Shown piece by piece: positions 9,010 to 17,801 of a DNA stretch of 64,000 nt. Under the pieces are notes generated by a model. That model saw only the letters and a program-made list of their open reading frames with translations, was not told the origin of the DNA and did not search any database. The translations under genes were made by a program, and so were the position numbers. This stretch comes from Streptomyces venezuelae. Lineage in GTDB: Bacteria; Actinomycetota; Actinomycetes; Streptomycetales; Streptomycetaceae. The DNA is taken from assembly GCF_008642355.1 (NCBI RefSeq), contig NZ_CP029193.1:744001-808000 (forward strand), read 5' to 3'. The stretch's first letter is position 1. Each line of letters begins with the position of its first letter.

Positions 9010-10158
9010 GTGAAGCGCCTCGGTTCCCTCGTGCTGTTGCTCGTGCTCGCAGCCTCGTCCGCCGGATGCTCGGATGTCCGCACCGCGGCCGGATCGGGGG
9101 GTGGTCACGGGAGGGAAGCGTCGGTCCCGTCGGAGCGGGTCGATCCCGCTGTCGACCGCTTCCTCGACGGAGCGCTGCCCGACGGCCCCGGCATCACCGT
9201 GGCCGCCGCCCGCGGCGACAGGCTCAAGCACTGCGCGGGGCGCGGTCTCGCCGACCACGCAAGGAGGACTCCCGCCACGTGCGACACCGTGTACGACGTC
9301 ATGTCGATCACGAAGCAGTTCACCGCAGCCGCCGTCCTGAAGCTGGAGACGGCGGGCGAGTTGCGGGTCACCGACCGGATCGACCGGTACCTCGGACCGG
9401 TCCCCGAGGACAAGCGGGGCATCACCCTCCACCAGCTCCTCACTCACACGGCAGGGCTGCCCGAAGGGCTCGGCGACGACTACGAGCCGGTCTCACGCGC
9501 GGAGATGCTCGACGAAGCGATGAAGGCACGGCTGCGGTCGGTGCCGGGCGAGGAATTCCACTACTCGAACGTCGGCTACAGCCTGTTGGCCGCGGTCGTC
9601 GAGGAGGCCTCCGGGCAGAGTTACGAGCGTTTCCTCTCGGAGCGTCTGTTCCGCCCCGCCGGAATGACCCGCACCGGTTACGTGCTGCCCGACTGGGACC
9701 GCGCGCAGGTCGCCGTCGAGTACAACCGGCACGGGCGGGCGCAGGGACGGCCGATGGACCACCCGTGGGCTCCCGACGGACCGTACTGGAATCTGCACGG
9801 CAACGGCGGAATGCTCTCCACCGCCCGGGACATGTTCCGCTGGCACCGCGCCCTCACCGGAGACACCATCCTCTCCGAGGAGGCGAAACGGAAACTGTTC
9901 GCGCCGCGGGTGCGGGTGCCGGAGCTGGACGGCTCGTACGGCTACGGCTGGGTCGTCGTCGACTCCGACGACGGCCGGGTGGCCTGGCACGACGGCGGCA
10001 ACGACTGGTCACTGGCGACGGCCGCGGAGTACCGGCGCGGGCGGGTCATGGTGTTCTGGGTGAGCAACCACGCCTACCGGAAAGGGAAGTGGAACCTGGA
10101 GGACGGCCAACTGGAGCTGTCCGGCGGGGTGGCCGAGCGGGTACGGCGGTCCGGTTGA
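9010..10158 (+). CDS. Serine hydrolase lipoprotein, beta-lactamase class C / S12 family
   Basis: A 382-residue protein. GTG at 9010 is chosen because GGAG stands 6 nt before it and the protein then opens with a lipoprotein signal (LGSLVLLLVLAASSAGC, Cys about 20). The catalytic motifs of the serine beta-lactamase-like family are present: SITK (Ser99, Lys102), YSN (Tyr185-Asn187) and HDGG near the C-terminus in place of KTG. HTAGLPEGL is a further family mark. Likely roles are D-alanyl carboxypeptidase, esterase or an aminopeptidase of DD-configured peptides at the outer membrane face. True beta-lactamase activity is less likely given the HDGG motif. Confidence 0.88.
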   Translation: MKRLGSLVLLLVLAASSAGCSDVRTAAGSGGGHGREASVPSERVDPAVDRFLDGALPDGPGITVAAARGDRLKHCAGRGLADHARRTPATCDTVYDVMSITKQFTAAAVLKLETAGELRVTDRIDRYLGPVPEDKRGITLHQLLTHTAGLPEGLGDDYEPVSRAEMLDEAMKARLRSVPGEEFHYSNVGYSLLAAVVEEASGQSYERFLSERLFRPAGMTRTGYVLPDWDRAQVAVEYNRHGRAQGRPMDHPWAPDGPYWNLHGNGGMLSTARDMFRWHRALTGDTILSEEAKRKLFAPRVRVPELDGSYGYGWVVVDSDDGRVAWHDGGNDWSLATAAEYRRGRVMVFWVSNHAYRKGKWNLEDGQLELSGGVAERVRRSG

Positions 10159-10194
10159 GGGCGGCAGCGGCGTGGGAATCGCGCGGGCGCCGCT

Positions 10195-11427
10195 CTACCC
10201 CAACGCCCCCAGCGGATCGTCGAGGACCGGCTGCCAGGCCAACTCCGCCGCCCCCACCAGGCTGTTGTGGTCCAGCGTGCACGCCAGGATCGGTACGCCG
10301 CCGCTCTGTCCCCACAGGCTCCGGTCCGCGACGACCGCGCGCAGGCGGTCCGGGTCCGCCTCCAGCAGGGCGCGGTGCAGGCCGCCCAGGATGATGCGGT
10401 CGGGGTTGAGGATGTTGACCAGGCCCGCGAGCCCGAGGCCGAGCCGGTCGATGAGCGCCTCGGCGGCGGAGCGCACGGACGGGTCGCCATAGGCGTCGCG
10501 GAGCAGCCCCCGGGCCTGCACGAGCAGTCCCTCGGGGCCGGGCTCGCGGCCCGCCGCCGTCAGGAAGGCCAGAGGGTCCGTCTCGACGTCCAGGCAGCCC
10601 CGGCTGCCGCAGTAACAGGGGCGCCCCTCGGAGTTCACCGTGAGGTGACCCACCTCCAGGGCGAGGCCCGAACTCCCGGTGTGCAGGCGGCCGTCGAGGA
10701 CGAGGGCGCCGCCCACGCCCCGGTGACCGGTCGCCACACAGAGGAGGTCCCGCGCGCCCCGGCCCGCGCCATGGCGGTGCTCGGCGATCGCCGCGAGGTT
10801 CACGTCGTTGCCCGCGAAGGCCGGCCCTTCGATGCCCGCCTCCCGTACGCACTGCGCGAAGATCTCGCTGACCGGCGCACCCGCGGGCCATGCCAGGTGC
10901 AGCGGGTTGAGCGCGGTGCCCTCCGGCTTGGCGACCGCGGACGGCACGGCGAGACCGGCGCCCACACACCGCCGCCCGGTCTCGCGCAGCAGTCGAGCGC
11001 CCGCGTCGACGACCGCCCCGAGGACCTGCGCGGGGTCGGCGTCGACGGTCTCACAACCCGGCGCCGTCGCCACGATGCCCCCGCCGAGCCCGACCAGCGC
11101 CGCCCTGAACCCGTCGGCGTGCACTTGCGCGGCGAGCGCGACAGGCCCCTCCTCCGCGACGGCGAGCCGGTGCGACGGCCTGCCCTGCGAACCCGCGGCC
11201 GCGCTCGGCTTCGCGTCGATCCGGATCAGCCCGAGCGCCTCGAGCTCGGCGGCGACCGCGCCCGCCGTGGCGCGGGTGACGCCCAGCTCCGCGGTGAGCA
11301 CGGCACGGGTGGGGGCGCGCCCGGTGTGGACCAGTTCGAGCGCGGGGCCCAGCGCGCCGCGCCCTCGCTCCAGGCGGGTACGCGTGGTCACTTCCCCCTC
11401 GGCACGGGGGTCAGCCTTGCCGTTCAT
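10195..11427 (-). CDS. ROK family transcriptional repressor
   Basis: A 410-residue protein. Residues 10-80 form a winged helix (APTRAVLTAELGVTRATAGAVAAELEALGLI), and the rest is a ROK sugar-binding domain with AGNDVNLAAIAEH, GHRGVGGALV and the zinc motif CYCGSRGCLD. The ATP-binding glycines of true ROK kinases are partly degenerate, so this is a regulator rather than a kinase. It sits divergently from an MFS transporter with about 190 bp between them, the usual ROK/permease arrangement. It probably represses that transporter until a sugar or sugar phosphate binds. Confidence 0.92.
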   Translation of the reverse strand: MNGKADPRAEGEVTTRTRLERGRGALGPALELVHTGRAPTRAVLTAELGVTRATAGAVAAELEALGLIRIDAKPSAAAGSQGRPSHRLAVAEEGPVALAAQVHADGFRAALVGLGGGIVATAPGCETVDADPAQVLGAVVDAGARLLRETGRRCVGAGLAVPSAVAKPEGTALNPLHLAWPAGAPVSEIFAQCVREAGIEGPAFAGNDVNLAAIAEHRHGAGRGARDLLCVATGHRGVGGALVLDGRLHTGSSGLALEVGHLTVNSEGRPCYCGSRGCLDVETDPLAFLTAAGREPGPEGLLVQARGLLRDAYGDPSVRSAAEALIDRLGLGLAGLVNILNPDRIILGGLHRALLEADPDRLRAVVADRSLWGQSGGVPILACTLDHNSLVGAAELAWQPVLDDPLGALG

Positions 11428-11612
11428 GAGGGCGAGTCTCCCATGATCCGTACACGGGCCCGCCGTTCGCTCGTCATCCGCACGTTCCTTCCCCGCACCG
11501 TCGCGTACGCCGCCGACACGCCGCGAATCCGTCCCCCGACCGGCCACGTCACCCTCGCGCACACCCCCACGCACTCGTCTTGTCCGCGCCCCGCGCGCAC
11601 CCCTACTCTGAC

Positions 11613-11633
11613 TTTGTGCCGCTACTAAACAAA
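11613..11633 (+). promoter_or_regulatory. Inverted repeat over the MFS start, possible ROK operator
   Basis: TTTGT at 11613-11617 and ACAAA at 11629-11633 form a small inverted repeat centred on 11623, overlapping the GTG start of the MFS gene. ROK repressors often bind TTT...AAA-type palindromes of about 20 bp. The arms are only 5 bp, so the assignment is tentative. Confidence 0.3.
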
Positions 11634-12980
11634 ATCGGGACCACAGCGCCGCGACCCTCCCCCACACCCCCCGGCCTCCGCCGCCTCCGCGTCATCCTCA
11701 CGATCTTCTTCGCTCTGGACGGATTCATCTTCGCCGGATGGGTCGTCCGCATCCCCGCCATCAAGGACCGGACCGGCGCGTCGGCCGGCGACCTCGGGCT
11801 CGCGCTGCTCGGGGTCTCCGTCGGCGCCGTGATCACGATGACGCTGACCGGACGGCTCTGCCGCCGCTTCGGCACCCACCCCGTGACCGTCGCCTGCGGC
11901 GTGCTGCTCTCCCTCAGCGTCGCCCTGCCTCCCCTGACGCACTCGGCACCGGCTCTGGGCGCGGTGCTGCTGGTCTTCGGAGCGGCGTACGGAGGCATCA
12001 ACGTCGCCTTCAACAGTGCCGCCGTCGACCTCGTGGCCGCGCTGCGCCGCCCGATCATGCCCAGCTTCCACGCGGCGTTCAGCCTCGGCGGCATGGCCGG
12101 CGCCGGGCTCGGCGGACTGATCGCGGGCTCCCTCTCCCCCACGCGCCACCTGCTCGGCCTCACCGTGATCGGCCTGCTCGTCACGGCCGTCGCCGGACGC
12201 GCCCTGCTGCGCATCGAGCCGCCCGCACCCGCGGAGGCCCGAGAGGCCCGAGACAGCCGGGACGGCCGAGACGCCCGAAACATCCGGGGCCCCCGGGACA
12301 CCCGGGACAGCCGCGACAGCAGGCCGGGCACGAACAGCCCCCCAATCCCGGACAGCACCTGCACATCCACCCCCGACAGCACCTGCGCACCCGCCCCGAA
12401 TGGCACCCGCACCCCTGACAGCACCCCCCGTCGCCCCGCCCCCCGCACCCGCCGCCTCGTCCTCGTCTTCGGTCTCATCGCGCTCTGCACCGCCTTCGGC
12501 GAGGGTGCGCTCGCCGACTGGGGCGCCCTGCACCTGGAACAAGACCTGGCCGCCCACCCGGGCGTCGCAGCCGCCAGCTACTCCTGCTTCGCCCTCGCCA
12601 TGACCATCGGCCGACTCAGCGGGACCACGCTGCTCGAACGCCTCGGCCAGACCCCGATACTCGTCACCGGCGGCGCCACGGCCGCCGCCGGCATGCTGCT
12701 TGGCGCGCTCGCGCCGACGGTCTGGCTCGCGCTCCTCGGCTTCGCCGTCACCGGTCTCGGGCTCGCCAACATCTTCCCCGTCGCGATCGAGCGCGCGGGC
12801 GCGCTGGCCGGGCCCGACGGGGTCGCCACCGCCTCCACCCTCGGCTACGGCGGCATGCTCCTCGGCCCGCCCGCCATCGGCTTCATGGCCGAGTGGTTCA
12901 CCCTGCCGATCGCCCTCACCAGCGTGGCCGTGCTCGCGGGTCTGGCCGCCGTGATCGGCTGCACGACGCGTCACCGGTAG
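11616..12980 (+). CDS. MFS transporter with arginine/aspartate-rich central loop
   Basis: A 454-residue membrane protein with two bundles of about six helices. LDGFIFAGWVVRIPAIKDRTGASAGDLGLALL near the N-terminus resembles the YbjJ-type branch of MFS. The loop between helices 6 and 7 is long and of low complexity: alternating Arg, Asp, Ser and Gly (RDSRDGRDAR and similar), then Pro-Asp-Ser-Thr-Cys copies. GTG 11616 is the only start close to the first helix, and there is no good ribosome binding site, so the mRNA may be leaderless. The adjacent divergent ROK repressor suggests a sugar-related substrate. Confidence 0.87.
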   Translation: MPLLNKIGTTAPRPSPTPPGLRRLRVILTIFFALDGFIFAGWVVRIPAIKDRTGASAGDLGLALLGVSVGAVITMTLTGRLCRRFGTHPVTVACGVLLSLSVALPPLTHSAPALGAVLLVFGAAYGGINVAFNSAAVDLVAALRRPIMPSFHAAFSLGGMAGAGLGGLIAGSLSPTRHLLGLTVIGLLVTAVAGRALLRIEPPAPAEAREARDSRDGRDARNIRGPRDTRDSRDSRPGTNSPPIPDSTCTSTPDSTCAPAPNGTRTPDSTPRRPAPRTRRLVLVFGLIALCTAFGEGALADWGALHLEQDLAAHPGVAAASYSCFALAMTIGRLSGTTLLERLGQTPILVTGGATAAAGMLLGALAPTVWLALLGFAVTGLGLANIFPVAIERAGALAGPDGVATASTLGYGGMLLGPPAIGFMAEWFTLPIALTSVAVLAGLAAVIGCTTRHR

Positions 12981-13687
12981 AAAGCCGCACCTCCGAGCGT
13001 CCTGGGCACGGAGTGACCCGAGAGCACCGCGCCAGGCGCCACGTCAACCCTCATATCCGGCCATCCGGCCGACCCTTGCCGGAACGCGGCGTCTGTAAAG
13101 CGGACGTCCGTTTCACCAGCACGCGCACTCCCGCCTTTCGTCGCGCGGCGCAACCGGATGCCGATCGAGTGCCCACACCGCATGCAGTCCGGCCAATTCC
13201 TGAGCAATGCATCGAAATTACTGTTTTACAAGCGGTCCCGTCAGGAATTAAGGTGAGCGCTCAACTAGAGACGGCTTGCTGGTATCGGCAATTCAAGGTC
13301 GGACTTTTCTGATCCGCACCGCTTCGCCCGATCGCAAGCCGGTCAGGTCAAAACGGGGGAGAGTGTAAGGGCATGTACGTGAAATTCCTTGAAGCGACTC
13401 GGCACACCGGATCACGCTGCTGAGCCCTTCTGGGCCCTCACCGCTGGCGACCGCTCGTCCGCATGTCACACCCCGTACGCCTGACATGCGCGACACGCAC
13501 CTCACGCACTTCGCGCACTTCACGCATTGCACGCGCGCCTCGGCACGTCTCGGCGCGTCTCACTCGTGACGAAACCCAGGCGTATCTGTACCGGTGACCT
13601 CGTTTCGTCGCGCCCTTTCCAATTTTTCTCATCCTGTTTGGCTGCTCTCGCGCCGCGCCGGTCTTCGACCGCGGGCCGATCTCTGCA
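12981..13687 (+). other. 707-bp intergenic region upstream of the biosynthetic operon
   Basis: No convincing gene is seen. Base composition is lower in GC than elsewhere (for example 13200-13320), as expected for a promoter region. It holds three 9-bp direct repeats (13503-13529) and related 10-bp repeats just after them. A 16-codon open frame starts at ATG 13373 and ends at TGA 13423, with a purine-rich tract (GGGGGAGAG) about 10 nt upstream. It could be a leader peptide, but nothing else supports it. Confidence 0.6.
13503..13529 (+). repeat. Three 9-bp direct repeats in the operon promoter region
   Basis: CACGCACTT, CGCGCACTT and CACGCATTG follow each other without gaps, and CGGCACGTCT/CGGCGCGTCT follow at 13541-13560. 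Tandem repeats at this spacing in front of a secondary-metabolite operon could be activator sites. SARP activators usually show 11-bp spacing, which these do not. Confidence 0.4.
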
Positions 13688-16600
13688 ATGACGCATTCCA
13701 AAATTCTATGGATTTCAGGTCAGAGAATGATGACGAACTTCACGGGGCCTCAGGAATTGTCCCTGCCATACATGCTGCGCGCGGCTGTTCTCGCCCAGCC
13801 CGACCGGACCGCCGTCTCCTGCGGCGCGGACAGACTGACTTTCCGGCAGCTCGGCGAGCGGAGCCAGAACCTGGCGGAACGCCTGCGGCACCTCGGCGTC
13901 GCGGCGGATGAACCCGTCGGCATCTTCCTGCCGCCCTCCGTCGACCTCATGGTGAGCGTCTGGGGCGTGCTCTGCGCGGGCGCCGCCTATCTGCCGCTGT
14001 CGCCCGAGTATCCGGACGAGCGCGTGCGCTACATGGTCGCGGACTCGCGGACCGCGGTCGTCCTGACGGACGCGTCCCTGTCCGACCGGCTGTCGGCCCT
14101 GACCCCACCGGAGACGCGGATCCTCACCGTGACCGGGGACGACAGTGCCACGGGAGCACATGTCCCCGGGCTCGTACGGGGCGACGACCTCGCGTACGTG
14201 ATCTACACCTCCGGGAGCACGGGCCGTCCCAAGGGCATCGGCATCGAGCACCGCGGCATCGTCCACCAGATGCGCTGGCTGGCCGACGAGCAGGGGCTCG
14301 ACCGGACGAAGACAGTGCTGCAGAAGACGCCGTTGAGTTTCGACGCGGCACAGTGGGAGATCCTCGCCCCGGCCTGCGGCGCGAGCGTGGTGATGAGCCG
14401 GCCGGGGGTCTATGCCGACCCCGGCGGGCTCCTCGACCTGGTCATGGCCAACGAGGTGACCACGCTCCAGGGCGTGCCGACGCTGCTGCGGGCGCTCGCC
14501 GACACGGGTCGGCTGGCCGACTGCACCTCGCTCACGCAGGTCTTCAGCGGTGGCGAGGCGCTCACCAGGAGTCTGGCGACCGAACTTCTCGACGCGCTGC
14601 CCGGCTGTGAACTGGTCAACCTGTACGGCCCGAGCGAGTGCACCATCAACGCCTCGTCGCACCGCGTGGACCGGCACGCCCTCCGGCACGGTCCGGAGCA
14701 CTTGTCCATCGGACGGCCCGTGCGCGGCATGCGCTTCCACATCCTCGACACCGACCGGCGGCCGGTCCCGTCGGGCGAGTCCGGCGAACTGTACATAGCG
14801 GGGCCCCAGTTGGCCCGCGGCTACCTGAACAAGCCGGTGCTGACGGCGGACCGGTTCGTCTCCGGCGGCGGCGAGGCCCGCGCCACCCGCCTTTACCGCA
14901 CCGGAGACCTGGCACGGTGGAACGCCGACGGCACGGTGCAGTTCCTCGGCCGCACCGACAGCCAGGTCAAGCTCCGCGGCTTCCGGGTCGAGCTGGACGA
15001 GATCAAGGTGTCCGTCGAGAAGCACGACTGGGTGAAGTCAGCCGCCGTACTGGTCCGTGACGATCCGCGGACCGGCGCCAACCTCGTCGCCTTCGTCGAA
15101 CTCGACCCGGAGCGAGCCGCGTTGATGGACCAGGGCAATCACGGCTCCCACCACCGGTCCAAGCAGAGCAAACTGCAGCTCAAGGCGCAGCTCGGCAATC
15201 TGGGGGTCCGCGAGGACGAGGGGCTGCCCGCCGTCGCGTTACCGGGGCGGGCCGCGACGGCCCGGCAGCGCCGCACCGTGTTCGCCCGCAAGACGTACCG
15301 CTTCTACGAAGGCGGCCCCGTCACCCGCGACGACCTCCTGGCCCTGCTCGCCCGGCCCGCCGAACGGACCGCCGCACCCCGCGACCCGGCCACCCTCACC
15401 CGGCACGAACTGGGTGCCCTGCTCCGCCACTTCGGCCAGTTCCCCAGCGGCGAACGCCTTCTGCCCAAGTACGGGTACGCCTCCCCCGGCTCCCTCTACG
15501 CCACCCAGCTGTACCTGGAGCTGTCCGGCATCGCCGGCCTGGAGGCGGGCCACTACTACTACCACCCGGTAGACCACCGCCTCACGCTGATCGCGCCCAC
15601 GCCCACACCCGCGCCCGGTACCGGCCGGTCGGCGTCCAGGATGCGGGTCCACTTCGTCGGGCGCCGCTCGGCCATCGAGCCGGTCTACCGGAACAACATC
15701 CGGGAGGTCCTCGGGTTCGAAGCGGGCCACATGGTCGGCCTGTTCGACCACGTCCTCCCCGAGTACGGCCTGCGCGTCACCGCCCGCGCGGACGAGCCCG
15801 GGGTCAAGGACGTGCTGCGCTGCCCGGACGAGGACCTCTACCTGGCCGCGTACGAGATCGGGACAGCCGCGGACCCGGCCGCGCCCCACCCGGTCGACCT
15901 GTACGTGCAGGCGCACCCCGGCCGGATCGCCGACCTCGCGGAGGGCCAGTACCGGTACCGCGACGGGGCTCTGGCGCGGGTCTCCGACGGACTGGTCCGC
16001 AAGCAGGACGTCATCGCCATCAACCAGGAGGTCTACACACGCGCCGCTTTCGGGGTCACCATGATCGGCCGGGCGGCAGAGCCCTGGCAGCGCTACACCG
16101 ACCTCGGCCGTGAACTGCAACGCCTCCAGATGAACGACCTGGGCCTGGGCCTCATGTCCTCCGGCTACAGCTCGGAGACCGGCCATCCGCTGGCATCGGC
16201 CCGGCGCATCACGGCCCTCCTCGGCGCGAACCCGGGCGACACGGCGTCCTATTTCGCCGTGGGCGGCCGGATCAGCGAGGAGCAGCGGCTGAGTGAGGGC
16301 ATGAAGGAGGACTCCGTCCACATGCGGGGTCCCGCCGAGATCCTCAAGGAGAACCTGGCCGAGACCCTGCCTCCGTACATGGTGCCCAACCGGGTCACCG
16401 TCCTCGACTCCTTCCCGCTCACCCCCAACGGCAAGATCGACCACCAGGCGCTGCGCGAGCTTGACCGGGCAGCGGTCGACGACGCCGACGCACCCGTCGT
16501 AGCGCCGCGCACGCCGACCGAGGAGGCGGTCGCCGCGCTGTGGCGCGAGGTGCTGCGCCAAGAGCGGGTCTCGATCCGGGACGACTTCTTCGCCGTCGGC

Positions 16601-17788
16601 GGCCATTCGCTGACCGCCGTCAACCTGGTCGGCCGGATCAACCGTGAGCTGGGCAGTTCCCTGCCGTTGCAGGTGCTGTTCGACGCGCCGACCATCGCGG
16701 GTCTCGCCCGGCTCGTCGACCGCACGCCGACCACCGCGCTGTCCCGGCTGGTGCGGCTCGGCGGCACGGACGACGGGCGGCCGGTCTTCTGCTGGCCCGG
16801 CCTCGGCGGCTACCCGATGAGCCTGCGGCTCCTGGCGGGACGGCTCGGCCTCACCCGGCCGTTCCTCGGCGTCCAGGCATACGGCATCAACCCGGGCGAG
16901 CGCGCGTACCCGACGTTCGAGGAGATGGTCGCCAAGGACATCGAACTGATCCGGCAGGCGCAGCCGAAGGGCCCGTACACGCTGTGGGGATACTCCTTCG
17001 GGGCCCGCGTCGCCTTCGCGGTGGCCCGGCGGCTGGAGCAGGCCGGTGAGCGCGTCGACGAGGTGATCCTCCTGGCGCCGGGCAAACCCCCCGTGGAGGT
17101 GCGGGACGGCGCACCCGGTGAGGCGACGGTCGACTTCACCGACCCCGCCTTCGTGGCGATCCTCTACTCCGTCTTCGCGGGGACCGTCCAGCGGTCCGCG
17201 ATCGCCGAATGCCTCGCGTCGACGCACGACGAGGAGTCCTTCATCGCGTGCCTCTGCGACCGGTTCGAGCATCTGGACCGCGAGCTGGTGCGCAGGATCG
17301 TCGGCGTGGTCCGGCTGACGTTCCTGTTCGAGTACGGCCCCGAGGACATGGCGGGGCAACGGCTCGCGGCGCCGGTCACGGTGTTCCGGGCCGCGGGCGA
17401 CCAGGACTCCTTCATCGATCACGGCCATGGCCCCGCGCTGTCGGCCAGGCCTCCCCGGGTCAACCGGCTGCAGGCCGACCACTACGCACTGCTGCGCGCG
17501 CACGGAGTGGACGAACTCGTCACCGCCCTGCGCGGCGCGCGCCTCACCCGAAAGGTCATCCCGGTGCCCCACGTCAACATCAAGCACTTCCCGGACAACC
17601 TCGAAGAGGCCAAGATCTCAGCGCTCGTGGACGCGATCACGAGCGCGGTCAGGACCGCCTTCTCCGTCGACGAGGGGGTGGTGTCCATCGCCCTGGAGCC
17701 CGTGGCCCAGGACGTGTGGAACGAGCGGGTCTACATCCCGGAGATCGTCGAAGATCCCGGCCACCTCGTCCAGAGTCCGGACTACTGA
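13688..17788 (+). CDS. Indigoidine-synthetase-like NRPS (A-Ox-T-TE) with C-terminal tautomerase domain
   Basis: A 1366-residue single-module enzyme. Adenylation motifs: YVIYTSGSTGRPKG (A3), FDAAQWE (A4), NLYGPSEC (A5), YRTGDLARW (A7), KLRGFRVEL (A8, about 430) and NGKID (A10, about 917). An FMN oxidase domain sits inside the A domain (about 535-860), recognised by YRFYEGG, LLPKYGYASPGSLYATQ and GHYYYHP. The hand-aligned specificity code is DAWQFGLINK, as I recall for glutamine-activating indigoidine synthetases. The carrier serine is Ser974 (GGHSL). The thioesterase has GYSFG (Ser1103) and His1265. Residues 1290-1366 match PptA-type tautomerases (PHVNIKHFP), an addition beyond the roughly 1283-residue BpsA/IndC layout. 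A TTA codon at residue 518 suggests bldA control. ATGs at 13727/13730 are alternative starts. Confidence 0.93.
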   Translation: MTHSKILWISGQRMMTNFTGPQELSLPYMLRAAVLAQPDRTAVSCGADRLTFRQLGERSQNLAERLRHLGVAADEPVGIFLPPSVDLMVSVWGVLCAGAAYLPLSPEYPDERVRYMVADSRTAVVLTDASLSDRLSALTPPETRILTVTGDDSATGAHVPGLVRGDDLAYVIYTSGSTGRPKGIGIEHRGIVHQMRWLADEQGLDRTKTVLQKTPLSFDAAQWEILAPACGASVVMSRPGVYADPGGLLDLVMANEVTTLQGVPTLLRALADTGRLADCTSLTQVFSGGEALTRSLATELLDALPGCELVNLYGPSECTINASSHRVDRHALRHGPEHLSIGRPVRGMRFHILDTDRRPVPSGESGELYIAGPQLARGYLNKPVLTADRFVSGGGEARATRLYRTGDLARWNADGTVQFLGRTDSQVKLRGFRVELDEIKVSVEKHDWVKSAAVLVRDDPRTGANLVAFVELDPERAALMDQGNHGSHHRSKQSKLQLKAQLGNLGVREDEGLPAVALPGRAATARQRRTVFARKTYRFYEGGPVTRDDLLALLARPAERTAAPRDPATLTRHELGALLRHFGQFPSGERLLPKYGYASPGSLYATQLYLELSGIAGLEAGHYYYHPVDHRLTLIAPTPTPAPGTGRSASRMRVHFVGRRSAIEPVYRNNIREVLGFEAGHMVGLFDHVLPEYGLRVTARADEPGVKDVLRCPDEDLYLAAYEIGTAADPAAPHPVDLYVQAHPGRIADLAEGQYRYRDGALARVSDGLVRKQDVIAINQEVYTRAAFGVTMIGRAAEPWQRYTDLGRELQRLQMNDLGLGLMSSGYSSETGHPLASARRITALLGANPGDTASYFAVGGRISEEQRLSEGMKEDSVHMRGPAEILKENLAETLPPYMVPNRVTVLDSFPLTPNGKIDHQALRELDRAAVDDADAPVVAPRTPTEEAVAALWREVLRQERVSIRDDFFAVGGHSLTAVNLVGRINRELGSSLPLQVLFDAPTIAGLARLVDRTPTTALSRLVRLGGTDDGRPVFCWPGLGGYPMSLRLLAGRLGLTRPFLGVQAYGINPGERAYPTFEEMVAKDIELIRQAQPKGPYTLWGYSFGARVAFAVARRLEQAGERVDEVILLAPGKPPVEVRDGAPGEATVDFTDPAFVAILYSVFAGTVQRSAIAECLASTHDEESFIACLCDRFEHLDRELVRRIVGVVRLTFLFEYGPEDMAGQRLAAPVTVFRAAGDQDSFIDHGHGPALSARPPRVNRLQADHYALLRAHGVDELVTALRGARLTRKVIPVPHVNIKHFPDNLEEAKISALVDAITSAVRTAFSVDEGVVSIALEPVAQDVWNERVYIPEIVEDPGHLVQSPDY
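17550..17788 (+). other. Candidate internal start giving a free tautomerase
   Basis: Within the synthetase gene, GAAAGG at 17550-17555 stands 8 nt before GTG 17564, which is followed directly by CCC (Pro). Initiation there would give a 74-residue protein beginning Met-Pro-His-Val-Asn-Ile-Lys, matching the start of the PptA tautomerase. Removal of Met would expose the N-terminal proline that this superfamily uses as catalyst. In the full-length protein this proline (Pro1294) is internal. The signal is plausible but unproven. Confidence 0.4.
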
Positions 17789-17801
17789 GGGGGCTGGTCC
17801 C

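Noticed and set aside
13503..13560. CRISPR array
   Set aside because: Repeats are 9-10 bp with no spacers and only a few copies.
15239..17587. 782-codon open frame antisense to the synthetase gene
   Set aside because: It mirrors the third-position GC of the real gene, has no family motifs and no ribosome binding site. It is a shadow frame.
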